A stretch of DNA of 5,480 nucleotides from Flavobacteriales bacterium (GTDB taxonomy: Bacteria; Bacteroidota; Bacteroidia; Flavobacteriales; Flavobacteriaceae), in NCBI GenBank assembly GCA_003229235.1, contig QIIH01000163.1:1-5480 (forward strand). Reading direction: 5' to 3'. The notes under the pieces are model-generated. The model did no database searches. It was not told the origin of the DNA and saw nothing but the letters and a program-made list of their open reading frames with translations. Made by a program: the position numbers and the translations under genes. Positions 1 through 5,480 of the stretch are shown in pieces. How positions within the stretch are numbered: position 1 is the first letter of the stretch; each line of letters begins with the position of its first letter.

Positions 1-116
1 AATCGTGTATTTGATTAATTATTTGTGATTTGAGGATTAAAGACCTCTAACAATTAAACAGATAAACACATCAACGAATAAACTTTTTAATTAATAGTCA
101 ATAATCAATATAATGT
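1..116. other. AT-rich leader upstream of kdnA, no gene recognised
   Basis: This short non-coding stretch precedes the kdnA start. All three forward frames close early, with stops at 16-18, 26-28 and 12-14, so it could include the last few codons of an upstream gene, but which frame cannot be told. There is no Shine-Dalgarno motif before the kdnA start and no exact TAnnTTTG promoter element; the nearest, TGTATTTG at 6-13, has a mismatch in the conserved second position. No hairpin or repeat was recognised. Confidence 0.5.
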
Positions 117-1316
117 ATGCCAGGATTTGAAGTTTTTGGCGCCGAAGAGCGCAAACACGTAAACGATGTTTTAGAAAGCGGAATACTAATGCGCTACGGT
201 TTTGATCCTATGCGCAATGGCCATTATAAAGCCCAAGAATTTGAAACCCAATTTGCTCAAAAAATGGGTAGCGACTACTGTCAATTAGTCTCTAGCGGAA
301 CCGCTGCTTTAACCGTTGCTTTGGCTACAGCTGGTATTGGAGCAGGGGACGAGGTAATTATGCCAACCTTTACTTTTGTGGCTAGTTTTGAGTCTATCAT
401 GGCAATTGGAGCAGTTCCTGTGTTGGTAGATATCGACGACACCCTTACTTTAGATCCTAAAGCTGTTGAGGCTGCCATTACTTCTAAAACTCGCTGCGTA
501 ATGCCTGTGCATATGTGTGGTTCTATGGCTAATTTGGATGCATTAAAAGCAATTTGCGACAGCAATGACTTGATTCTTCTAGAAGATGCCTGTCAAGCAG
601 TAGGAGGTAGTTATAAAGGGGTTATGCTTGGTGCTTATGGCGATTTGGGCTGTTTTTCTTTCGATTTTGTAAAAACTATCACTTGTGGCGAGGGCGGCGG
701 AGTAATTACTAATAACGAGCAATATGCCAAACGAGCAGATCAGTTTCAGGATCATGGTCACGATCATGTTGGTAGTGACCGTGGGGCAGAAGGACATCCG
801 TTTTTAGGATATAACTATCGTATCTCAGAACTTCATGCTGCTGTTGGATTAGGACAATTAGAGAAGTTTGATCAAATAATTAACCGCCAAAAAGAACATT
901 ATTCTATCATGAGAGAAGCACTTTCTCAAGTAGATGGGGTAAATTTTAGAACAGTACCAGAAGGCGGTGTCGAAAATTATTCTTTTTTAAGTTTTTATAT
1001 GCCCACGCAACAATTAGCACAAGAAGGACATCAAAAATTAGGCGAAGCAGAAGTAGATGCTTGTTTTTATTGGTACAGTAATAGTTGGCATTACATTAAT
1101 GGGTGGGAACACTTGAAAAATGCAAAAGCAATGGGCGGTTTAAACGAATCAATCAAAGCACAACTGAGTACTTTAGCGAATAAAGATTTCTCTAAAAGTG
1201 ACCATTGGATGGGTCGTAATATTTCGTGTTTGGTAAAAGTAGGTTGGACAGACGATCAAGTAAAAGAACGAGCAGCAACTATGCAAAGAGTATTACAAAC
1301 TCAGGTTAATAGTTAA
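117..1316 (+). CDS. kdnA: KdnA-like 8-amino-3,8-dideoxy-manno-octulosonate (Kdo8N) transaminase, PLP-dependent
   Basis: This 399-residue protein is a fold-type I PLP aminotransferase of the DegT/DnrJ/EryC1/StrS sugar aminotransferase family. Visible landmarks are the cofactor phosphate-binding SSGTAA (59-64), the aspartate of LEDACQ (D157) expected to pair with the pyridine nitrogen, and the Schiff-base lysine K186 in SFDFVKTITCGEGG. From memory, the N-terminus MPGFEvFGxEE, then RYxFDxMRN, VHMCGSMA, DHGHDHxGxDRGAE and CFYWYxNxWHY match Shewanella oneidensis KdnA far better than perosamine or other nucleotide-sugar aminotransferases. KdnA uses glutamate to aminate the C8 aldehyde made from Kdo by the dehydrogenase KdnB, giving Kdo8N for the LPS inner core; it should be cytoplasmic. 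KdnB is not in the window and may lie upstream. The ATG at 117 fits the family start; another ATG four bases earlier (113) opens only a five-codon frame. The end overlaps ribB tail to tail. The family is certain; the exact substrate is inferred. Confidence 0.82.
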   Translation: MPGFEVFGAEERKHVNDVLESGILMRYGFDPMRNGHYKAQEFETQFAQKMGSDYCQLVSSGTAALTVALATAGIGAGDEVIMPTFTFVASFESIMAIGAVPVLVDIDDTLTLDPKAVEAAITSKTRCVMPVHMCGSMANLDALKAICDSNDLILLEDACQAVGGSYKGVMLGAYGDLGCFSFDFVKTITCGEGGGVITNNEQYAKRADQFQDHGHDHVGSDRGAEGHPFLGYNYRISELHAAVGLGQLEKFDQIINRQKEHYSIMREALSQVDGVNFRTVPEGGVENYSFLSFYMPTQQLAQEGHQKLGEAEVDACFYWYSNSWHYINGWEHLKNAKAMGGLNESIKAQLSTLANKDFSKSDHWMGRNISCLVKVGWTDDQVKERAATMQRVLQTQVNS

Positions 1317-2451
1317 TGTAGTCTGTAATTTCAAGACCATAACCAACGATGCCAACTCTTTTTTTCTCTTGAGTATTTGAGATTAGTTTGATTTTACTAA
1401 TATTTAGATCGTGTAAAATTTGCGCCCCTATGCCAAAGTCTTTTTGATCCATCTTGATACGTGGTGCTTTTACAACCTCTTGCCCATTTTGAGCCTCCTT
1501 AAGCTCACTTAAACGGTTTAATAGATTAAGCGACTGTGCTTGCTGATTAATAAAGACAACGGCTCCTTTTTCCATTTTATCTATCATAATAAACATGTCG
1601 TCTAGCTTTTTGTCGGCATTGTTGGTTAGCGTACCTAAAATGTCGTTGTTTACAAGTGTAGCGTTTATTCTCACTGGTACAGATTCGTTTGCTTCCCAGG
1701 TTCCTTTAGTAAGAGCGATATGTACTTGATCGTTGGTGGTTTGTTTGTATGCTCGCAACCTGTACTTCCCAAAATTAGTAGTAATCTCAAAATCTTCCAT
1801 CTTCTCGATCAAAGAATCATGCTGCATGCGATATGCCACTAGATTTTCGATGGAAATAATTTTTAAATCAAATTTTTTGGCAACTTCAGATAGTTCCGGT
1901 AAACGTGCCATGGTACCGTCCTGGTTAAGAATTTCGACCAATATTCCGACAGGTTCAAAGTCAGCAAGTCTTGCAAGGTCAATGGCAGCTTCTGTATGGC
2001 CGGTTCTTCTTAAGACACCGCCTTCCTTAGCACGTAAAGGAAAGATATGTCCTGGACGCCCTAAATCTTGTGCTTTCGTGTCTAGATTTACAAGTGCTTG
2101 AATTGTTTTGGCTCTATCGTGAACAGAAATTCCAGTAGTACAACCGTGTCCAATCAAATCGACAGAAACTGTAAATTGAGTATGGTGCAAAACGGTATTA
2201 TTCTCTACCATCATGTTTAGTTCGAGCTCTTCGCAACGCCGTTCTGTTAACGGAGCACAAATAAGACCACGCCCGTGGGTAGCCATAAAATTGATCATTT
2301 CTGGAGTCACGCATTCTGCGGCAGCGATAAAGTCTCCTTCGTTTTCGCGGTTTTCATCATCTACAACAATAACCACCTTACCCTGTCTAATATCTTCAAT
2401 AGCAGCAGTGATAGTGTCCAGTTGAATAGAAGGTTGTGACTTAGTAAGCAT
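1306..2451 (-). CDS. ribB: 3,4-dihydroxy-2-butanone-4-phosphate synthase with degenerate GTP cyclohydrolase II-like C-terminus (RibBX-like)
   Basis: The N-terminal domain (about 10-210) makes 3,4-dihydroxy-2-butanone 4-phosphate and formate from ribulose 5-phosphate in riboflavin synthesis. It keeps the family signatures: [10 protein letters not shown] (31-40), [11 protein letters not shown] (57-67), [10 protein letters not shown] (88-97), [11 protein letters not shown] (102-112), [18 protein letters not shown] (131-148) and GHTEAAIDL (150-158), with metal ligands expected at E38 and H151. The C-terminal part (about 217-381) aligns with GTP cyclohydrolase II (RibA), for example [11 protein letters not shown] and GYGLEI. 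However, the three zinc cysteines are replaced (L265, N276, A278) and the EGRGIG segment reads QAQSLN (303-308). It should therefore lack cyclohydrolase activity, and a separate RibA is expected elsewhere. Length (381) is near that of a bifunctional RibBA. The gene lies 61 nt after lptF on the same strand, with its own promoter-like element, and its last codons overlap kdnA. The start fits the family; no Shine-Dalgarno is seen, as is usual in Bacteroidota. Confidence 0.93.
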   Translation of the reverse strand: MLTKSQPSIQLDTITAAIEDIRQGKVVIVVDDENRENEGDFIAAAECVTPEMINFMATHGRGLICAPLTERRCEELELNMMVENNTVLHHTQFTVSVDLIGHGCTTGISVHDRAKTIQALVNLDTKAQDLGRPGHIFPLRAKEGGVLRRTGHTEAAIDLARLADFEPVGILVEILNQDGTMARLPELSEVAKKFDLKIISIENLVAYRMQHDSLIEKMEDFEITTNFGKYRLRAYKQTTNDQVHIALTKGTWEANESVPVRINATLVNNDILGTLTNNADKKLDDMFIMIDKMEKGAVVFINQQAQSLNLLNRLSELKEAQNGQEVVKAPRIKMDQKDFGIGAQILHDLNISKIKLISNTQEKKRVGIVGYGLEITDYINY

Positions 2452-2470
2452 CGTGATAAATTTTGAAATA

Positions 2471-2478
2471 CAAAGATA
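2471..2478 (-). promoter_or_regulatory. Candidate Bacteroidota -7 promoter element for ribB
   Basis: Read on the minus strand, the lptF-ribB gap contains TATCTTTG, an exact match to the TAnnTTTG -7 consensus of the Bacteroidota primary sigma factor, ending 19 nt before the ribB ATG. That would leave a very short 5' leader. No TTG at the preferred -33 distance is present: the nearest TTGs are 8 and 29 nt upstream. The site is therefore half-supported; ribB may also be read through from lptF. Confidence 0.4.
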
Positions 2479-2512
2479 ATGCTTCGCAACGAATTGCCTT
2501 ATTAAAACAACA

Positions 2513-4498
2513 TTATCTTAACAGTTGCATGTCTTCTTTTACCTTCTTTTTAAGAAAGAAGTAAAGTATAAAATACAATGGGAGACCAATAAGTAAAACC
2601 ACAAATACTACATCGGTACTGAGTGTTTTATTCAAGTTTTTGTAAATCCTATAATAGGAGGCAATGGATCGTGCCAAATTAACTACAAAGACTCCCAATA
2701 CCGCATAATAGAATATTAAAATAGCAGAGCTAAAACCAGCAGTTAGTTGTATTTCGTATATTTTTAAAATAGTAGATGTCGAATAAATTAGTATCGTTAG
2801 TATATAACTAATAAAAGCATACTTGGCATATTTTGAGTAACTTTTTAAAGACGCTTGAGACTGAGTATAGGCATAGTTTTCAAAATTGCCTTGAAGTTTT
2901 AATTCCATTTCGCTTGTGCCTTGCTCTGCTACTAATTTCAGGGCCTGGTCGCGATATTCATTTGAGTATTCGTACTGTCGATAATTTTTAACCACATCGA
3001 TAAGCTGATGGGTATCCATTGCTGCCAAGGCTTCTAATTGAGCGGTTGATAAAACTTCTAATTGCTCGGTATCGATTACTGCTAGCTTAGGAGTTTTTCT
3101 AAAACGACCAAAAAACATATCGAAGTCTATAAGTGCCTGATCTGTGGTGGCTCTAACGGTAATCCAAACCCCTAAAGGAAGCAGAATTAAAGAAGACAAC
3201 CAACTTGCCATAAAGGGACTAACAGAGCCGTCTTCTGCACTATTTTTAGCAAAAATCCCTATAAAGTGATAAACTAAAAACAATAGTATAGCTATTACCA
3301 TTGGTAAACCAAAACCTCCCTTGCGAATCACAGCGCCCAATGGTGCGCCAATAAAAAATAAAATTACGCAAGCAATGGCAAAAACGTATTTCTCGTGTAA
3401 GGCAATCTCGTGCTTGATAATGTTTTTTCGCTTTAAAAAGAATTCATCTTTTTTTGCTTCTAATGTTTGAATAGTTCCGCTAACACTACTCTGTGCTATT
3501 TGAATGATTTTTTCCTGGTCTGTCACTTTAAAAACATCCATTGGGTTAATGATACTGTCTTTTAGTGCTTTAGGACTATAGCTATCTGCGATCCTATTTA
3601 CTCCCGTTCGATAATGCATTGTCCCAGCAAAAGTGCTAATGTCTTTAGAAAAGTTGTGTGACAGTGTATCAATAGCTGGTATAAGCTCTCTAATGGGATA
3701 CATCCCATGGCTGTTGATGCTTTGTTCTGCATCGAGATCTACATTATTAATTTCTGTTAAATCTATATTTATGGTGTATTGATCAAAGTAACTTTTGGCA
3801 AAAGGCTTCCTTTTGCGTTTCTCTATGCTTTTAACCTGAATGTCGTCATAGTAGTTTCCGTTTTGGAGTACTAGAGACAAGGTATTTGAGCCTTCCTCGC
3901 TAACTAGTTCGCCCTTTTCAGCTATCATCACTGTAAAATTCCCAGAGAGTTTCTCTTTCTTTTTATGAATAGTGACATCGTGCAAAAATTGGTCACGATC
4001 TCCCGATTTTTCCATAACCAAGATATTAATATTATCACCTACTTGACTGAACTGCCCTTCTGCAATAATCATTGCAGGCTTTTTCTGCGCTATGTTCCGC
4101 CGTAGATTGAGCGATTTATACTCGGCATAAGGAATCACGGTATTGGCAAACCAGAAAGCGGTTCCGCTTACAAGTAATATAAAAAAGGTTAAGCTTCGCA
4201 TGGCACGCTGCAAAGAGATGCCCGTACTTTTCATAGCTGCGAATTCGTATTTTTCGGCAAAATCTCCAAATACCATTAATGAAGAAACCAAAATGGTAAG
4301 TGGTAGCACCAAAGGAATCAGCTTAGGGGAGAAGTACATCAAAAATTTAAGGACAATCCCAAGGTCTAAGCCTTTTCCAGCCAATTCAGAAATGTACAGC
4401 CAGATAGTCTGAAGCACAAAAATGAACATCAGAATTAAAAAGACGCTAATAAAGGTTCTTATGTATGTGACTAATATGTAGCGGTCTAGTATTTTCAA
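2513..4498 (-). CDS. lptF: LptF/LptG-family LPS export permease with long C-terminal membrane extension
   Basis: This is an inner-membrane permease of the YjgP/YjgQ family, which works with LptB and LptC to extract LPS and pass it to the periplasmic bridge. Hydrophobic segments are seen near residues 11-33, 53-77 and 102-122, then a long periplasmic region (about 125-367, including the expected beta-jellyroll), then 370-391, 398-416 and 428-448. The family-typical EIALHEKYVFAIAC and GAPLGAVIRKGGFG precede and follow the fourth segment. LptF and LptG are usually near 360 residues; this protein has 661. The periplasmic part carries a helical-looking insert (about 265-367). After residue 450 comes a charged linker with a QLE repeat and three further hydrophobic segments (560-578, 586-606, 629-649), ending in a lysine-rich tail. 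The start is TTG, giving MKILDRY, the usual N-terminus; no in-frame ATG is nearby. The gene follows lolA by 11 nt, suggesting one transcript. Whether it is LptF, LptG or a partner of both is not decided by sequence. Confidence 0.9.
   Translation of the reverse strand: MKILDRYILVTYIRTFISVFLILMFIFVLQTIWLYISELAGKGLDLGIVLKFLMYFSPKLIPLVLPLTILVSSLMVFGDFAEKYEFAAMKSTGISLQRAMRSLTFFILLVSGTAFWFANTVIPYAEYKSLNLRRNIAQKKPAMIIAEGQFSQVGDNINILVMEKSGDRDQFLHDVTIHKKKEKLSGNFTVMIAEKGELVSEEGSNTLSLVLQNGNYYDDIQVKSIEKRKRKPFAKSYFDQYTINIDLTEINNVDLDAEQSINSHGMYPIRELIPAIDTLSHNFSKDISTFAGTMHYRTGVNRIADSYSPKALKDSIINPMDVFKVTDQEKIIQIAQSSVSGTIQTLEAKKDEFFLKRKNIIKHEIALHEKYVFAIACVILFFIGAPLGAVIRKGGFGLPMVIAILLFLVYHFIGIFAKNSAEDGSVSPFMASWLSSLILLPLGVWITVRATTDQALIDFDMFFGRFRKTPKLAVIDTEQLEVLSTAQLEALAAMDTHQLIDVVKNYRQYEYSNEYRDQALKLVAEQGTSEMELKLQGNFENYAYTQSQASLKSYSKYAKYAFISYILTILIYSTSTILKIYEIQLTAGFSSAILIFYYAVLGVFVVNLARSIASYYRIYKNLNKTLSTDVVFVVLLIGLPLYFILYFFLKKKVKEDMQLLR
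3031..3070 (-). repeat. Imperfect direct repeat inside lptF, 24-nt period
   Basis: Two 16-bp copies (3031-3046 and 3055-3070) agree at 14 of 16 positions and are offset by 24 nt, exactly eight codons. They encode TEQLEV and TAQLEA in the cytoplasmic linker of the permease, and a looser third unit (THQLID) follows. This reads as a small in-frame duplication in a helical linker rather than a regulatory repeat. Confidence 0.6.
4496..4498 (-). other. TTG start codon of lptF
   Basis: The plus strand reads CAA here, so the start is TTG. Upstream in frame, the codons are TTA, ATA, CCA, AGC, TTA and then a stop at 4514-4516, so no ATG alternative exists upstream. The next in-frame methionine (residue 24) lies inside the first membrane helix and would destroy it. 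The TTG start restores the MKILDRY N-terminus typical of the family. No Shine-Dalgarno is present in the 11-nt gap after lolA. Confidence 0.85.
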
Positions 4499-4509
4499 TA
4501 ATATTGGGC

Positions 4510-5157
4510 TTAATTAATCCTATTTATATAAAAGCCATCTTTTGCATATTTGGCTTCGTCAAAACTAAACAAGGTGTCCGATATTGGCTGATTTGTTTTG
4601 AAAGAATTAACAGTTATAGTGTATTTGGTGCCTCTGGCATCTGTCTGAATTAACCTGTAAATGTGTTTGGTTTGCACATCGATCCCAAGAAGAATGTCTT
4701 TAATCTCTGCATTAGAGTCTATAGGAATTAACTTAATGTACTGTATTTTTCGACCTTTTACGTTCTGAACGATATCCTTAGAATAGCGATATCCGTTTTC
4801 GTAAAACGTTAGCATTTTAGAAGGAGTAATCTCTTTATCTTCTTTTGCATTGTAAATGCTTATGGTTACTTCTTCGTCTTTAGGAACGATATTAAAAATT
4901 TGCTTCCCATCAAACATGCGAGTGGTTCCCATCATGTTTAATACATACATATCTCCTTTAATAGTAACATCTCCACGTGTTTCTTGGTTTACACCTTGGC
5001 CTTCATTGCTAAGTGTATTTTTAAACGAAATAACAATATTGTCATAACCGCGAACCTTATGGGAAACCTCGTCTAACAAAGCTTTCGCATCTTGGGCCAT
5101 TACCAGAGAGCTACTTAAAACTAAAAAAATTAAAACTCCAAGCTTTTTCATTATCAT
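4510..5157 (-). CDS. lolA: Outer-membrane lipoprotein carrier protein LolA
   Basis: This 215-residue secreted protein resembles LolA, the periplasmic chaperone that takes lipoproteins released by the LolCDE ABC transporter to the outer membrane. It has a clear signal peptide: KK after the start, a hydrophobic stretch LGVLIFLVLSSSLVM, and a likely cleavage after A21 before QDAKALLDEV. The mature part alternates short beta strands, including GDVTIKGDMYVLNM (62-75) and the family-like FDGKQIFNIVPKDEEV (82-97), with an expected half-barrel fold. No lipobox cysteine is present, so it should be soluble. Length matches the family (about 200). Two starts are possible: the ATG overlapping the ftsK stop (MIMKKL), or the ATG two codons later (MKKL), which alone gives a normal signal peptide. 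The neighbour lptF serves LPS transport, so this pair is an envelope-assembly unit. LolB is often absent in Bacteroidota, and none is seen here. Confidence 0.88.
   Translation of the reverse strand: MIMKKLGVLIFLVLSSSLVMAQDAKALLDEVSHKVRGYDNIVISFKNTLSNEGQGVNQETRGDVTIKGDMYVLNMMGTTRMFDGKQIFNIVPKDEEVTISIYNAKEDKEITPSKMLTFYENGYRYSKDIVQNVKGRKIQYIKLIPIDSNAEIKDILLGIDVQTKHIYRLIQTDARGTKYTITVNSFKTNQPISDTLFSFDEAKYAKDGFYINRIN
5154..5157 (-). promoter_or_regulatory. ATGA stop/start overlap joining ftsK and lolA
   Basis: On the minus strand the ftsK TGA stop and the first lolA ATG share four bases (ATGA). Such overlaps commonly support translational coupling by re-initiating ribosomes, and here there is no strong Shine-Dalgarno before lolA. 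The second lolA ATG (5149-5151) is a plausible alternative that would leave a gap of two bases after the stop. Confidence 0.65.
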
Positions 5158-5480
5158 GTGTTTGTCTCATTATCTAATAACATACTCAAGGCTTCTAGTG
5201 TTGGCACTAAAACCTGACGGGCTTTACTGCCTTCAAATGGCCCGACTATACCTGCAGCTTCTAATTGATCGATAATTCGGCCAGCTCTGTTATATCCTAG
5301 TTTTAGTTTACGTTGTAACAAAGAAGCCGAGCCTTGTTGTGCTATAACAAGTACTTCGGCGGCACTTCTAAACATTGAGTCACGTTCGTCTATGTTCATA
5401 TCAAGATTTGTACCACTTTCTTCTCCAACATATTCAGGAAGCAGATGCGCTTCAGGATAGGCTTTTTGCGAACCGATATA
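5154..5480 (-). CDS. ftsK: DNA translocase FtsK, C-terminal end (partial, cut by window edge)
   Basis: Only the last 108 codons are present; the frame stays open to the window edge. It begins with YIGSQKAYPEAHLLPEY, a form of the segment that ends the FtsK motor domain region in Bacteroidota, followed by an acidic linker. The rest (about residues 31-93 of the visible part) is the FtsK gamma winged-helix domain: SAAEVLVIAQQGSASLLQRK, then the recognition-helix region LGYNRAGRIIDQLEAAGIVG and the wing GSKARQVLVP. Gamma binds polar KOPS sequences and contacts the XerCD recombinase at dif, orienting the hexameric motor during chromosome segregation at the septum. An internal ATG at 5397-5399 is not the true start, because homologous sequence continues upstream of it. 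Its stop overlaps the lolA start. Confidence 0.95.
   Translation of the reverse strand, partial: YIGSQKAYPEAHLLPEYVGEESGTNLDMNIDERDSMFRSAAEVLVIAQQGSASLLQRKLKLGYNRAGRIIDQLEAAGIVGPFEGSKARQVLVPTLEALSMLLDNETNT

Noticed and set aside
113..130. Five-codon upstream frame starting at ATG 113
   Set aside because: It overlaps the kdnA start by chance in AT-rich sequence; nothing supports translation or a regulatory role.
281..565. Minus-strand frame of 94 codons opposite kdnA, and a similar one at 579-797
   Set aside because: Both are antisense to conserved, motif-bearing kdnA sequence and their translations look like no protein family.
1351..1370. Run of seven T as a possible kdnA terminator
   Set aside because: No inverted repeat precedes it; the T-run is the complement of lysine codons (KK) near the end of ribB.
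1733..2101. Open frame of 122 codons on the plus strand opposite ribB
   Set aside because: It lies fully inside the well-supported ribB gene on the other strand and its translation shows no recognisable domain; it is a shadow frame.
2481..2497. Small inverted repeat TTCG-CAA-CGAA in the lptF-ribB gap as a terminator
   Set aside because: The stem is only 4 bp with no extension by neighbouring pairs, too weak for a terminator.
5154..5399. Separate 81-residue winged-helix regulator starting at the ATG at 5397
   Set aside because: The frame stays open upstream to the window edge with FtsK-like sequence, so this is the gamma domain of ftsK and not an independent small gene.

Overview
The window looks like chromosomal DNA of a Bacteroidota bacterium, most likely of the class Flavobacteriia. 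The basis is AT-rich sequence, genes without Shine-Dalgarno motifs, a TAnnTTTG-type promoter element before ribB, protein sequence style, and the gene order ftsK-lolA-lptF-ribB, which I recall as common in Flavobacteriia. No mobile element, RNA gene, CRISPR array or phage gene was seen. This is dense housekeeping and cell-envelope DNA.

Layout: positions 1-116 are a short AT-rich leader with no recognisable gene. A plus-strand gene (117-1316) encodes a DegT/DnrJ/EryC1/StrS-fold PLP aminotransferase that closely resembles KdnA, the enzyme that places the 8-amino group on Kdo to make Kdo8N for lipopolysaccharide. It converges on, and overlaps by 11 bp, a compact minus-strand block read from the right edge leftwards. 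That block is the C-terminal part of ftsK (DNA translocase, cut by the window end), lolA (periplasmic lipoprotein carrier), an unusually long lptF/lptG-type permease (LPS export), and ribB (riboflavin pathway). ftsK and lolA share an ATGA overlap. lolA and lptF are 11 nt apart, and lptF starts with TTG. A 61-nt gap with a promoter-like element precedes ribB.

How the genes fit together: lolA and lptF serve outer-membrane assembly (lipoproteins and LPS), and kdnA would modify the inner-core sugar of the LPS exported by the Lpt machine. ftsK (chromosome segregation) and ribB (riboflavin) are neighbours rather than pathway partners. Points worth a second look are the KdnA assignment outside Shewanella; the RibB C-terminal GTP cyclohydrolase II-like domain, which has lost all three zinc cysteines and the EGRGIG motif; and the LptF-like permease, which has an enlarged periplasmic region and about 210 extra C-terminal residues with three extra predicted membrane segments.
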